Below, piece by piece: positions 15,381 to 24,673 of a stretch of 64,000 nucleotides of DNA. The notes under the pieces were generated by a model. That model had not been told where the DNA came from and did no database searches. It saw nothing but the letters and a program-made list of their open reading frames with translations. The position numbers were made by a program, and so were the translations under genes. The stretch covers positions 1-64,000 of the forward strand of contig DASQZT010000043.1 of the NCBI GenBank assembly GCA_035638575.1. Reading direction: 5' to 3'. Each line of letters begins with the position of its first letter. Positions within the stretch are counted from its first letter, which is position 1. The DNA comes from DASQZT01 sp035638575. Lineage in GTDB: Bacteria; Acidobacteriota; Terriglobia; Bryobacterales; Bryobacteraceae.

Positions 15381-18302
15381 TTACCAGGCCACCTTCACCG
15401 AAAACTGCAGCGATCGCGCCGGAAGCTGGTTGGTGATCCCCACCAGCGGCGCGCCGAATCCGGCTCCTGCCGTCGCGCCGTTGCCGTACGTGCCGCTGTA
15501 GCCCACGAAATTGGCGTGATTGAACAGGTTGAAGGCTTCCACACGGGGCGCCAGGCGCACCCGCTCGCCGTGCAACGAGAACGCGCGCTCCAGGAACGGC
15601 GACACTTCGTAAATCGGCATGCCGCGGCCGGCGTTGCGGCCCACCACCACGCCGTTGATCACGGGCCGGTCCGTGGTCGCGCCGGTGTCGCCGCTGTTGG
15701 TGGTCCCGGTGGTGTAGTTGAACGGCAGGCCCGTCGCCAGCGTGGTCACCATGCCGGCGTCGATCTTGAACGGCGCCACATAAACCCCGCTCAGCACGAA
15801 GCGGTGACGCTGGTCGAAGATCGCGTTGGAGTATTCCACGCGGCCGGTGAAGTTCGCATCGTTGGGGTTCTGGCCGGGAATGTCGGGATCCACGTTGTCC
15901 TGCGCGTGCGACCACGTGTAGCTCGCCAGCATCGATAGCCGCCGGCTGAAGCGATGGCTCAGGTTGACGTCCAGCGCGTCGTAATTCAGGTAGCCGTCGT
16001 TCACGTCGCTCTGGATCACCGAATACGGGGGCTGCGGATTCGTCGCGGTCACGGTGTTGCAGGTCATGCCGTGCTGGCTGTACCACCAGATCCAATAGGG
16101 CCGCGTGCAGTTGGCGGCCTGCGCCGTGCGGGTCTGTCCCGGAACGGTGCGTAGGAACGGCGACGGCGGATCGACATCCCTCGGCCGGTTGATGCGCGAC
16201 GTGTGCGAGCCGACGTAGTCCACGCTCAATACCCAGCCAGTGCCCAACCGGCGCTCGACCCCCAAGGTCCACTGCGGCGAGTACGGATTGCGCAGCTTGC
16301 TGGCATAGCCGATCAGCGTGCTGGTGGGGAAATACTGATCGAGGTTGGCGCTGTCGCCGGGGCGAACGTAGAGGCTGCGGAGCGGCGCTTGGGCTCCGGC
16401 AGGGAAGGCGGCGGGCAGCGGCGCGGCCGATACGGTGCTTGGAAAGCCGATCTGGCCGGGCGCGGCGGTGTAGTTGAACACGCCGGTAGGTCCGGTGAGC
16501 GCCCAGTTGGCGGCGGAGTTGTCCACGATCTGCGAGTAGTAGATCCCGAAGCCGCCGCGGACCACCGTCTTGCCGTCGCCGCGCCAGTTATACGAGAAAC
16601 CCGCGCGCGGTGCGAAGTCCTGGCGCGAATCGGCGAAGGTCTGCTGCTCGTAGCGCAGGCCCAGATTCACGGTCAGGTCCGGGCGCACGCGGAAATCGTC
16701 CTGCGCGAACAACGACCATAGCGTGTCGGTGACGGTGTAGTTGGCGTTGCCGAAGCTTTGCGTGTAGCTCCGCACGTTGGCAATGTTGCCGAGATAGGCG
16801 CTGCTTTCGCAGATCGCGAGCGCCTGGGTGCAGGTGTTGTAGATGAACTGGCCCAGGTAGATCGGCCCGCCGAACTCCTTGCTGTCGCCGCCGCTGTGGG
16901 CCACGATCGCGTCGGCGCCGAACTTGAGCTGGTGGCGACCGCGCACGGCCGACAGCGTATCGTTCACCTGGTACTGCCGGTTCAGCAGCAGGGCCGATTG
17001 CGACGTGCCGGTGGTGAATGTGCCGCCGGTCGAGATGGGCACCTGGTATTGCGTGCCGTAGATCACCGGATCGAACTCGGTGATGGGCGAAGCCAGTTGC
17101 CATTGAAAGCGAAAGCTGTTGATCATCGCCGGGCTCAGCACCGCGGTATCGCCCAGTTCCACCGAGTAAGTGCGGCGGCGGAACACGCGATCCACGGTGG
17201 GGAGACTGTTGCCGCCGACCGTGCCGTTAGGGTTGGTGTCGTAATAGCCGTCCAGGTTCCCCCGCAAGAAAAGGTTGTTCTTCTCGTTGATCCGGCGATC
17301 CAGGCGGAACAGGCCTAGCCAGCCGCGGTAGTGGCCCACGAAACTGCCGGGAGCGATGGGAGAGATGACCGGCGACGCGCGATTCTCACGGCTGAATTCG
17401 CCGGACACGTCGAAGAACGTGGCGCCGCCCAGCGGTCCGGAGAGCGTCAATGCGGATTGGCCCAGCGTGTCGCTCAGCAGGTTGTTGCCGCTGGTGGCGT
17501 TGGCTGACGTGAAACCGGAAAGCGCCGCCGCGGTGTCCGCGGGCCTCCACAGCTCCAGCGCCTCGCCGTGCAGATCCTTGCCGCCACTCTTGGTGACGAT
17601 GTTCACCACCGTGCCGGTGCTCCCGCCGAACTCGGCGGAAAACGCGTTGGTGAGGACGGTCATCTCCTGCGCCGAGGCAAGCGGTATGGTGCTGAAAATC
17701 GTCTGGCGTCCCCAACTCTCGTTGCCCGTGCTGCCGTCCAGTACGAACGTGGTCTGTCGCCGCCCGGCGCCGTTGCTGGTGAACAGGACCTGGTTCATGA
17801 AGACGTCGCCCTGGTTGATGGCGGGGCGATTGGCCGCGTTCAACAGCGGCAGGTAGCTGAGCTTGCGGTTGAGAACCGGCGTCTCTTCCATCTGGCCGGC
17901 GTCCAGATGCGTACCCAACTGGGGCGAATCGGCGCGCACCTCGCCCACCACGCCGGTGACCGTCACCGACGTCTTCCCGCCTGCCACGTTGAGCTCGAGC
18001 TTGACATCCGCCGCGGTGCCGCCCTCCAGCGTCACGTCGGCCACGCGGGCTTCGGCGAAGCCTTGTTTGTTGGCGGTGATGTCGTATCGTCCAGCCACGG
18101 GGATGCCGGCCAGCGAGAAGTTGCCGGAAGCGTCGGTCTGTGCCGTGCGCTCCAGGCCGGTCACTGTGTTCTTCACCGCGACCTGAACGCCCGCGACCGC
18201 GGCGTGACTGCTGTCGGTCACCTGCCCGTGAACCGTGGCCGTGTCCGGCGTCTGCGCGAGGACAGACCCGGCAAACAATACGAACGCCCAAAGTCGAGAC
18301 AT
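15381..18302 (-). CDS. Oar-like TonB-dependent outer-membrane protein
   Basis: A 973-residue protein with a signal peptide ending near VLAQ and a carboxypeptidase-regulatory-like beta domain (residues ~22-105, ATVHGQVTDSSHAAVAGV). A plug-like region follows (TTFVLDGSTGNESWG, EMTVLTNAFSAEFGGSTG), then a large beta barrel ending FSVKVAW with a C-terminal aromatic. This is the Oar/Solibacter-type receptor family, expanded in Acidobacteria and thought to move large substrates across the outer membrane. Its start is 76 bases after the glycosyltransferase stop on the same strand, so co-transcription with that operon is possible. The substrate is unknown. Confidence 0.85.
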   Translation of the reverse strand: MSRLWAFVLFAGSVLAQTPDTATVHGQVTDSSHAAVAGVQVAVKNTVTGLERTAQTDASGNFSLAGIPVAGRYDITANKQGFAEARVADVTLEGGTAADVKLELNVAGGKTSVTVTGVVGEVRADSPQLGTHLDAGQMEETPVLNRKLSYLPLLNAANRPAINQGDVFMNQVLFTSNGAGRRQTTFVLDGSTGNESWGRQTIFSTIPLASAQEMTVLTNAFSAEFGGSTGTVVNIVTKSGGKDLHGEALELWRPADTAAALSGFTSANATSGNNLLSDTLGQSALTLSGPLGGATFFDVSGEFSRENRASPVISPIAPGSFVGHYRGWLGLFRLDRRINEKNNLFLRGNLDGYYDTNPNGTVGGNSLPTVDRVFRRRTYSVELGDTAVLSPAMINSFRFQWQLASPITEFDPVIYGTQYQVPISTGGTFTTGTSQSALLLNRQYQVNDTLSAVRGRHQLKFGADAIVAHSGGDSKEFGGPIYLGQFIYNTCTQALAICESSAYLGNIANVRSYTQSFGNANYTVTDTLWSLFAQDDFRVRPDLTVNLGLRYEQQTFADSRQDFAPRAGFSYNWRGDGKTVVRGGFGIYYSQIVDNSAANWALTGPTGVFNYTAAPGQIGFPSTVSAAPLPAAFPAGAQAPLRSLYVRPGDSANLDQYFPTSTLIGYASKLRNPYSPQWTLGVERRLGTGWVLSVDYVGSHTSRINRPRDVDPPSPFLRTVPGQTRTAQAANCTRPYWIWWYSQHGMTCNTVTATNPQPPYSVIQSDVNDGYLNYDALDVNLSHRFSRRLSMLASYTWSHAQDNVDPDIPGQNPNDANFTGRVEYSNAIFDQRHRFVLSGVYVAPFKIDAGMVTTLATGLPFNYTTGTTNSGDTGATTDRPVINGVVVGRNAGRGMPIYEVSPFLERAFSLHGERVRLAPRVEAFNLFNHANFVGYSGTYGNGATAGAGFGAPLVGITNQLPARSLQFSVKVAW

Positions 18303-18378
18303 GTGTGCTTTGGAGATAGGTTACTGCACGAGCGAACATACTACCACCGGTCGTAGATGAGCGGCGCGCCCCGCGGTG

Positions 18379-19671
18379 TCACTCGTCGGTCGCCCGAATC
18401 ACCATTTTCACCGAGAGGTCCAGGTTCAGCGCGCGCACGAAGGCCTTCTCGAAGCGTTGATAGTCGGCGGCCGCGCTGAGGCCGATCACGGCGATCCCCA
18501 CGGTTGCAGCCGCCACGCGCAACTGGGCGGGAAGTTTCTCGCGAGCCATCCCGAAGAGCCCGTACGCGCCCACCCCCGCGAACAGGCACAGCGGCGCGAA
18601 GGTGGCGCTGGCATATCGCAGGTTCAACCAGTGCGGCACCACCATGTACACCGCGAGATTGGCGATGGTCAGCCAGGCCAGCAACCGGTGCGATCGAATT
18701 CCGGAGAGCCATGGGACCCATGGCGCGGCAGTCGTGGCAATCATCGCCAGCAGGGCCAGCACCAGGGTTACGGGGCTGAGCCTTTCCAAGGCCAGCAGCA
18801 AAAGATAGCCCGGGCCGGAGGCATACTCGAGCGCATAGGTATTCGCCGCGTTGCTGCGCACCTGGTTCATGATGATCTCGAACGGCACGTCGACGCCGCC
18901 GGTCGTAAGCGCCAGCAACGCCGTTCCGGCCAAAGCCCCTCCCGCGGCGGCTCCCGCCAGCATGGCTGCGTGCTTGAAATTCCGATTGCGGACCGCCACT
19001 GCCCAGAAAGCCGCGAGCAGGCACGAGCCGTAAATCAGAACGGAGGTCTCCTTGATCAGGACCGCTATGCTGCCGGCCAGTGGCAGCAGCACGTACGGCG
19101 GCCATTTCTTCGCGCCCGCCCAGATCTCGAGCGCAAAATACAGCATCGCGACACCGCCCAGCCCCACCAGCGCATCCGACCAGCAGCGGCGCGCAATCGC
19201 CAGCTCCGGCGGAAACACCGCGAGAAACAGGGCGCCGAACACGGTGATCCAGCTGCCCAGGAAGCGCAGGCCCAGCAGGATGGCGGCGCCCAGCGTCAGG
19301 ATGCTGACCAGACAGGACAGGTACGACCCGATCGCGGGATCGGCGCTGCCCGTGAGCTTCATGGCCGCCGCCAGGAGAAACGTGTAGCCGACGCGATTCG
19401 GCGGCGGATAACTCCAAAGCTCCGGGCGTCGAAGAAAGCTTCCGACGACTGCACGCATGCCCCGCACGCCGCCCTCCAGCACGACCTGTGCCTGCGAGGT
19501 GTAGATCTTTTCATCCGGGCTGCGCAGGGCGACGTCCAGGTTAGAAAACCGCACGATGGCGCCCAGGAGAAACACCGCCACCAGGAGGAATAGCGCCAGG
19601 TGGTTCCAATTCCGGGGTGGGGGCGCAACCGGCGGCTTCGGGTGTTTGTGGGCAACCTTTCGCCGGGCCAT
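18379..19671 (-). CDS. GT39/ArnT-like membrane glycosyltransferase
   Basis: From ATG 19671 the protein has 430 residues, a basic proline-rich N-terminus and about ten membrane helices. The first periplasmic loop carries RSPDEKIYTSQA, the acidic motif found in the same loop of PMT/ArnT-family glycosyltransferases that use polyprenyl-phosphate sugars. It begins only five bases after the ABC ATPase stop, so it looks like the last gene of that operon. The family is recognised by the first-loop motif and topology; the acceptor is unknown. The longer frame to 19767 is rejected because it overlaps the ATPase. Confidence 0.75.
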   Translation of the reverse strand: MARRKVAHKHPKPPVAPPPRNWNHLALFLLVAVFLLGAIVRFSNLDVALRSPDEKIYTSQAQVVLEGGVRGMRAVVGSFLRRPELWSYPPPNRVGYTFLLAAAMKLTGSADPAIGSYLSCLVSILTLGAAILLGLRFLGSWITVFGALFLAVFPPELAIARRCWSDALVGLGGVAMLYFALEIWAGAKKWPPYVLLPLAGSIAVLIKETSVLIYGSCLLAAFWAVAVRNRNFKHAAMLAGAAAGGALAGTALLALTTGGVDVPFEIIMNQVRSNAANTYALEYASGPGYLLLLALERLSPVTLVLALLAMIATTAAPWVPWLSGIRSHRLLAWLTIANLAVYMVVPHWLNLRYASATFAPLCLFAGVGAYGLFGMAREKLPAQLRVAAATVGIAVIGLSAAADYQRFEKAFVRALNLDLSVKMVIRATDE

Positions 19672-19676
19672 GATCT

Positions 19677-20420
19677 TCAGTGTAATGCCATGACCTCGGC
19701 CAAGCCGCGCGGTGCGGTCTTCGATCCCGCCATCCGGCCCGCCCGCAGGATCTGAACGCTGTCGCAAAGCTCTTCCATCGAATCGAGGTCGTGCGAAATG
19801 TACAGGATCGCGGTCCCGTTCTGATCCCGTAAGGAGCGAAACAGATCGAGAATCTCCCGCCGCGAGCCGGGGTCCAGCGCGCTGGTCGGCTCGTCGGCGA
19901 CGATCAGCTTGGGCCGGTGGAGCACGGCCATGGCGATCACCACCCGCTGGGCCTGTCCGACACTTACCTGGCCGGGGTAGCGAGTAAGGAATTCATTGTC
20001 GTCCGGAAGCCCCATCCGCGCAAGCAGCGCCTGGATGGCGCCGCGCACTTCGCGCCACGGCTCCTGGCCATGCGCGCACCAGGCCTCGCGGAGATGCGTC
20101 TCCAGGCGCAACGCCGGATTCAGCGCCGCCGCCGGGCTCTGCAACACCAGCGAGATCCGGCTTCCGCGCAGGCGCCGCATCCGGCTTTCCTTCAGGCGCA
20201 TCAGGTCCACGCCTTCGAAGAGGATCTCGCCGCGAACGCGTCCGCCGCGCATTTCGAGCAGACGCAAGATCGCCAGCGCGATGCTGCTTTTTCCGGATCC
20301 GCTTTCTCCCGCCAGGCCGAAGATCTCGCCTTCGCCGATTTCCAGGGCCACGTTATCGATCGCGGCCGGCTTGCCCGGATAATCGGCCGAGATGCGGGCC
20401 GAAAGCAGGGGCGGGGTCAC
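19677..20420 (-). CDS. Peptide-type ABC transporter ATP-binding protein
   Basis: A 247-residue ATPase of the Dpp/Opp/nickel family. Walker A is GESGSGKSS (residues ~38-46). The Q-loop reads LVLQSPAAALNPALRL, characteristic of peptide importers; the signature is VSVGQAQR instead of LSGGQ; Walker B is LIVADEPTSALDPGS; the switch histidine is in ISHDL. The start is GTG, overlapping the binding-protein stop by four bases. Only one ATPase is encoded, whereas Dpp/Opp systems usually have two, so it may form a homodimer. The C-terminal oligopeptide extension is absent. Confidence 0.9.
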   Translation of the reverse strand: MTPPLLSARISADYPGKPAAIDNVALEIGEGEIFGLAGESGSGKSSIALAILRLLEMRGGRVRGEILFEGVDLMRLKESRMRRLRGSRISLVLQSPAAALNPALRLETHLREAWCAHGQEPWREVRGAIQALLARMGLPDDNEFLTRYPGQVSVGQAQRVVIAMAVLHRPKLIVADEPTSALDPGSRREILDLFRSLRDQNGTAILYISHDLDSMEELCDSVQILRAGRMAGSKTAPRGLAEVMALH

Positions 20421-22021
20421 CTGGTCCCCGCGAGATAGATTTCATCGATGTTCCAGATCACCCGCGGCGCCAGCACCGAAGGCCGCACGTTGCCGAGCGG
20501 CTGCGCCACGGCAACCAGGGCGTTGCGGTTCAGCACATAAATGATGGGCGCCTGCTCCCAGACAATTTCCTGCACGCGGTCGAACAGCGCCTTGCGCCGC
20601 GCGGCCACGGCCTCGGAGGCCTGCGCCTTCATCAACCGGTCGATTTCCGCTTCCCACGGCGTGGCCGGAGACGCCTGCCTGGGATTCCAGGCGTGGTTGC
20701 TCGATGAACTGAGCCACACGTTCATCTGGCTGTCCGGGTCCACGTCGCCGTTGTTGAGGCCTAACAGGCACGACTCGTATTGCATGGTCTTGCCGATGCG
20801 TTCGAGCAGCGAAGGAAAATCCAGGGTCACGACGTTCAGGCGAATCCCGAGGGCCGCGAGGTCCTGCTGGAGCATGGCGGCGATGCGCTCCCGAGCCTTG
20901 TTTCCGGCATTGGTCACGAGCGAGAACTCCACCGCGTGACCGGCGCGGTCTTGCAATTTGCCGCCCTCCGGATGGAAGCCGTCTTCGAGCAGCAAACGCT
21001 TCGCCAGGTCCAAGTCAAAAGCGTGCGGCGCCAGCTTCCGGTTAAACCAGAAGAGGTTCACCGCGGGGAATGGGCCGACCCCCGGGATGGCATGCCCATG
21101 ATACACCACGCGGCACAGGTCGTCGCGCCGGATGGCGTGCGAAACCGCAAGCCGGAAGTTGCGTGAGCCGAACCACTCCTTTTCGTGCGCCGCGAGCGGC
21201 GCCGATGGACTCATGTTGAACCACAGAAACTCGTTTTCGAGCGCCGGCCCGGCATCCCGCGCCAGTCCTGGCATTTCCCGCGAAAGCTCCTCGAACTGGT
21301 CGGGATCGAGCGACGAAATCAGGTGCAGCTCGCCCCGCCGGAATCGCATCAATTCGACATCCCGACTCTGCAGGATATCCAGCCGGACAGAGTCCAGGTA
21401 GGGCAACCTGCGACCGCTCTCGGTCTTCCAGTACTGCGGATTGCGCTCCAGACGGATGAAGGCTCCCGGCTTGCGCTCGGCGGCGTGAAACGGGCCCAGC
21501 ACCGCCGCCTCCTTCAGGGGCGAGCGCCGGGACTCGATGGCCACCTGGTCGAACAGCTTCACACCACCGGCCAGCGGCGCGGGGAAGCGGATCGCAACCG
21601 CGTACGGGCCCTCGGCCGAAGCCAGCACGCTCCCCAGCCCGGTGCGGAGCGAGTCGCCCACGGGAGAGTGCAGGCCCGGATCCATCAGGACTTCTATCGT
21701 GTAAACGACATCGTCCGCGGTGAAGGGAGTGCCGTCGGAGAACGAAAGTCCTTCCCGCAACTGGAAACGGTACGTTTTGCCGCCGTCCAGGATCTTCCAT
21801 GATCGCGCCAGCGCCGGCTCGGGCTGCTGTGTCAAGCGGTTCACCCGCACGAGCACGCCGCCCGTCAGGTAGCGAACCGTTTCGGAAGCGTCGTCATCGA
21901 CCATCGCGGGATTCAGCGTTCTCGGTTCGCTGTGCAGCGCGAGCTTCAGCTCGCCGCCCCATTGCGCCCCGGCCCGTCCCGCGCCGAGCACGGAAACCAG
22001 AAGCAGAGCCAGAATTCTCAT
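20417..22021 (-). CDS. ABC transporter periplasmic peptide-binding protein (SBP family 5)
   Basis: From ATG 22021 the protein has 534 residues with a signal peptide (ILALLLVSVLGAGRAGAQ) and no lipobox cysteine. Family-5 signatures are visible: ALHSEPRTLNPAMVDDD, LREGLSFSDGTPFTADDVVYT, VSHAIRRDDLCRVVYHG and the C-terminal APIIYVLNRN. It captures peptides or similar solutes for the two permeases upstream. It overlaps the permease stop and the ATPase start by four bases each. The longer frame to 22537 is antisense shadow. Confidence 0.9.
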   Translation of the reverse strand: MRILALLLVSVLGAGRAGAQWGGELKLALHSEPRTLNPAMVDDDASETVRYLTGGVLVRVNRLTQQPEPALARSWKILDGGKTYRFQLREGLSFSDGTPFTADDVVYTIEVLMDPGLHSPVGDSLRTGLGSVLASAEGPYAVAIRFPAPLAGGVKLFDQVAIESRRSPLKEAAVLGPFHAAERKPGAFIRLERNPQYWKTESGRRLPYLDSVRLDILQSRDVELMRFRRGELHLISSLDPDQFEELSREMPGLARDAGPALENEFLWFNMSPSAPLAAHEKEWFGSRNFRLAVSHAIRRDDLCRVVYHGHAIPGVGPFPAVNLFWFNRKLAPHAFDLDLAKRLLLEDGFHPEGGKLQDRAGHAVEFSLVTNAGNKARERIAAMLQQDLAALGIRLNVVTLDFPSLLERIGKTMQYESCLLGLNNGDVDPDSQMNVWLSSSSNHAWNPRQASPATPWEAEIDRLMKAQASEAVAARRKALFDRVQEIVWEQAPIIYVLNRNALVAVAQPLGNVRPSVLAPRVIWNIDEIYLAGTR

Positions 22022-22818
22022 ATGGAAACCTCGTCGGCCGCCCGCGCCAGTTGGCAGCAGCTCAGCGTCGCCACCAGAAGCAGCAAGGGGACCAGCAAGG
22101 CAGGCTCCCGGGGCAGCGCCGCCACGTTCTGCAGTTCGCGCAGGAGATTTCCCCACGACGGCATCGGCTCGGAGATCCCCAGACCGAGCAGCGACAGGTT
22201 GGCCTCCGTCAGCAGAAAGGCCGGAGCCGTGGTCCAGAACTGAGCCAGCGTGATGGGCGCCAGGTTGGGCAGGATATGCCGGACCGCTACGCGCCAGCCG
22301 CTCTCGCCGCCCGCCCGCGCCAGCAGAACATAGTCCGAACGGGACTGCCGTCCGGCGGCGGCCATCATGACCCGCGCCGGCCCCGGCCAGCCCAGCAATC
22401 CCAACAGCGCAAAGGTCACCGAAATCGACACTCCCGGCGAGACATTCAGCGGCAGCAATCCGCGCACGGCCAGCAGCAGAAACAGCCAGGGCAGGGAAAG
22501 GAACAGGTCGATCGCGGCCGACACCACCCGCGCCCACGCCGCGCCCAGAAGAGCCGCGGACAAGCCGGCCAGAAGCGCGATGGCGACCGAGACCAGGGCC
22601 GCGGCCGGCGCCAGCAGGATCGAAATCCGACCCCCGTACAGCAGGCGCGAGAATCGGTCCCTTCCCACCGCGTCGGTTCCCAAGGGATGTGCGCGCGTGG
22701 GCGGCGCGGCGGCTTCCTCGCGGAACTGCCGCTCGTACCCATACGGAGCAAAAACGTTGGCGCCCAGCATCAGCACGAAAATCGCGGCCAGCACGATCCG
22801 GGCGGCCCGGCGCATCAT
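22018..22818 (-). CDS. ABC transporter permease, DppC type
   Basis: Inner-membrane permease of 266 residues. It has a first membrane helix (IVLAAIFVLMLGANVFAPYG), the DppC-type sentence HPLGTDAVGRDRFSRLLYGG, then five or so helices. The EAA loop for ATPase contact is YVLLARAGGESGWRVAVRHILPN in essence, followed by LLGLGISEPMPSWGNLL. It starts at the first of two adjacent ATG codons and overlaps the DppB-type gene by four bases. Confidence 0.9.
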   Translation of the reverse strand: MMRRAARIVLAAIFVLMLGANVFAPYGYERQFREEAAAPPTRAHPLGTDAVGRDRFSRLLYGGRISILLAPAAALVSVAIALLAGLSAALLGAAWARVVSAAIDLFLSLPWLFLLLAVRGLLPLNVSPGVSISVTFALLGLLGWPGPARVMMAAAGRQSRSDYVLLARAGGESGWRVAVRHILPNLAPITLAQFWTTAPAFLLTEANLSLLGLGISEPMPSWGNLLRELQNVAALPREPALLVPLLLLVATLSCCQLARAADEVSI

Positions 22819-23702
22819 GCCTCCCTCGCCACGACCGCCCTCGCGGCGTCCGAAAACACGTTGGCGGCCGAAGTCACCAGCGCCACCACCACGGTGAGAT
22901 GCATCAGGACCGGCGCGTCGCGGGCCATGGCCGACTGCCAGACCAGCTGCCCCACTCCGGGCGAGTCGCACAGCGCCTCGACCGGGATCGCCGCGCCGAC
23001 CGCCATGCTGACCGATACTCCCACCAGCGCCAGCAGCTCGGGCGCGGCCGGGATCGACACGTGGCGCCACAACAGCCGGACGCCGCCGAGCCCTCGCGCC
23101 TGCGCCGCCAGCACGTGCGGGCGCTGGGCCGAGGCGGCCAGGATGTTGCGAACGTAACGGAAAATGCGGGGGAAGAGAATCACCGCCAGCGCGAATGCCG
23201 GGGCCGCGCCGAGATGGAGAAACAGCAGCGCCACGACCGCCGCCGGCAGGCACAGCATTCCTCCGGTGACCAGCGTCGCGGCCACGTCGGGCGCGCGCCG
23301 ATGCAGCCTCTCCAGAAGCAGCGAGAGGGCCAACGCCAGAGTCCACGCGAGGCCCAGGCCGGCGCCCACGGTGCGCACGGTGAGGCCCGCGCGCTCCGCC
23401 ATCAGCTCGCGAACGGGACGCTGGAGGGAAATCGAATTTCCCCATTCCCCGCGCGCCAGCCCGCCCAGGTAGCCCGCGAAGCCGCTCACCAGCCCGGGGT
23501 CGTCGCGGGCGCGAACCGCGGCGATGCTATCTTCGCTCAGCCGCGGATCCAACTGGCGTTCATCCATGCCGTAGCCGGGAGCCAGCCGCATCAGCGCCGC
23601 GGAAAGAAACGCCGCGGCCAGGACGGTCAGCAGCAGCGCCCCAAACCGGCGCGCGACGGCGCCGGCCAGCCGGCCCAGGACGCTATGCCTTCGCCAATCC
23701 AT
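22815..23702 (-). CDS. ABC transporter permease, DppB type
   Basis: Partner permease of 295 residues. The first helix (ALLLTVLAAAFLSAALMRL) is followed by the periplasmic segment GYLGGLARGEWGNSISLQRP, typical of DppB/OppB, and a C-terminal EAA-like region (AQARGLGGVRLLWRHVSIPA) with DSPGVGQLVW. It overlaps the downstream DppC gene by four bases and the upstream GGDEF gene by 20 bases, so all are likely on one transcript. Confidence 0.9.
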   Translation of the reverse strand: MDWRRHSVLGRLAGAVARRFGALLLTVLAAAFLSAALMRLAPGYGMDERQLDPRLSEDSIAAVRARDDPGLVSGFAGYLGGLARGEWGNSISLQRPVRELMAERAGLTVRTVGAGLGLAWTLALALSLLLERLHRRAPDVAATLVTGGMLCLPAAVVALLFLHLGAAPAFALAVILFPRIFRYVRNILAASAQRPHVLAAQARGLGGVRLLWRHVSIPAAPELLALVGVSVSMAVGAAIPVEALCDSPGVGQLVWQSAMARDAPVLMHLTVVVALVTSAANVFSDAARAVVAREA

Positions 23703-24609
23703 GAGCGGTACCTGGCGCGACGCGCTTGGCTAGTTGCAACTTATTTGCAGCGGCAGCGAGGAGATCTTCGGCGTCGGATCCGTCCTCGGGGAAAAACGCC
23801 GCACCCACCCTGGCGAAAAGGGGCAGGCCGGCATTCCGTCCGGCTTCCTCCACCAGGGCCTGGATCCGCGCGCGCTTGTGCTCCAGGCCGGCGCGCGTAA
23901 AGCCGGCCAGCACCAGGACCAGATCGTCGTCCGTCCAAGCTACAAAGTCGTACTCGCGGCAGCAGCCGCGGAGGCCGGCGGCGACCTGCTCGAGCACCTC
24001 GCGGAGCAGTTCCGGCCCTCCGTCCAGGCCTTCGACCGCGCATTCGAGCACGGCCATCCGGTCCTCGAAGCGGCGGGCGCGCGCCAGTTCCGCGTCCAGC
24101 CGCTCGAACAGGGATCGCGCATTCAGCAGGCCGGTGAGCGGATCGATGCCGGCCAGCCTGGCCGCATCGCGATACTTCCGGGCATTTTCGATGGCGGGCG
24201 CGAGCTTCCCGCCGGCCGCCACCACCGTTTCCAGGTCCGCTTCGGAGAAGACGCCATCGCGGTCATGGAACAGCGCGGCCACGGCGGTTGGGGCGCCTGA
24301 GTGCTCCAGTGGCACCACCAAAGCGATTCCGAGGCCGCCCAAGCCTTCCACCCGGCAGTTCCGGACAGGCCGGCCTGACTGGGCGGCAACGCCCAGGAAG
24401 CCCTCTCCGAGGCCTGTCTCGAGCGACGCTAAGGCCTGGAACTCGTGGCCCGCGGCGTAGGCCGGCGAGAGCCGGTCGTTTTCCAGCAGATGCACGGAGA
24501 CGGCCTGGTAGTCGACCAGGGGCCGGAGTTCGCGGTCGAAGGTGGAGAGGGCGTCCTCCAGATCGAGCGAGTTTCCCAGGTTGCGGAACAGGTCGCACAG
24601 CTTGTCCAC
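23683..24609 (-). CDS. GAF protein with degenerate GGDEF domain
   Basis: A 308-residue cytosolic protein. Residues ~10-145 look like a GAF sensor (LGEGFLGVAAQSGRPV, ALVVPLEHSGAPTAVAAL). Residues ~155-300 are a GGDEF fold recognised by DPLTGLLNARSLFERLDAEL and by FARVGAAFFPEDGSDAEDLL. The catalytic GGDEF is replaced by WTDDD (FVAWTDDDLVLVL), so cyclase activity is unlikely; it may bind c-di-GMP or act as a scaffold. Its end overlaps the DppB-type permease start by 20 bases, tying it to the transporter operon. It is divergent from the Fis-type regulator. The paralogous GGDEF of the 28.4-kb gene keeps the active motif. Confidence 0.8.
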   Translation of the reverse strand: MDKLCDLFRNLGNSLDLEDALSTFDRELRPLVDYQAVSVHLLENDRLSPAYAAGHEFQALASLETGLGEGFLGVAAQSGRPVRNCRVEGLGGLGIALVVPLEHSGAPTAVAALFHDRDGVFSEADLETVVAAGGKLAPAIENARKYRDAARLAGIDPLTGLLNARSLFERLDAELARARRFEDRMAVLECAVEGLDGGPELLREVLEQVAAGLRGCCREYDFVAWTDDDLVLVLAGFTRAGLEHKRARIQALVEEAGRNAGLPLFARVGAAFFPEDGSDAEDLLAAAANKLQLAKRVAPGTAHGLAKA

Positions 24610-24628
24610 CTCTTTCTTATCGGCTTTC

Positions 24629-24660
24629 GGCCCCGAACCTTTAGCCTAAAGTTCCGGGCC
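24629..24660. promoter_or_regulatory. Imperfect inverted repeat between divergent GGDEF and regulator genes
   Basis: GGCCCCGAACCTTTAG and CTAAAGTTCCGGGCC form long, nearly complementary arms with no loop to speak of. The repeat fills the middle of the 64-base divergent intergenic region. It could be an operator for a dimeric regulator controlling both directions, or a stem in one of the leaders. Confidence 0.45.
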
Positions 24661-24673
24661 AAAACGCCGATAT

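Noticed and set aside
15381..15440. Possible tmRNA whose 3' end is the tRNA-like sequence
   Set aside because: The 3' half carries a normal Phe anticodon arm, and the expected ~300 bases on its 5' side are Oar-gene coding sequence without a tag reading frame.
20417..22537. A 706-residue frame extending the peptide-binding protein upstream
   Set aside because: The extra 172 residues overlap the permease gene out of frame; the signal peptide begins at ATG 22021.
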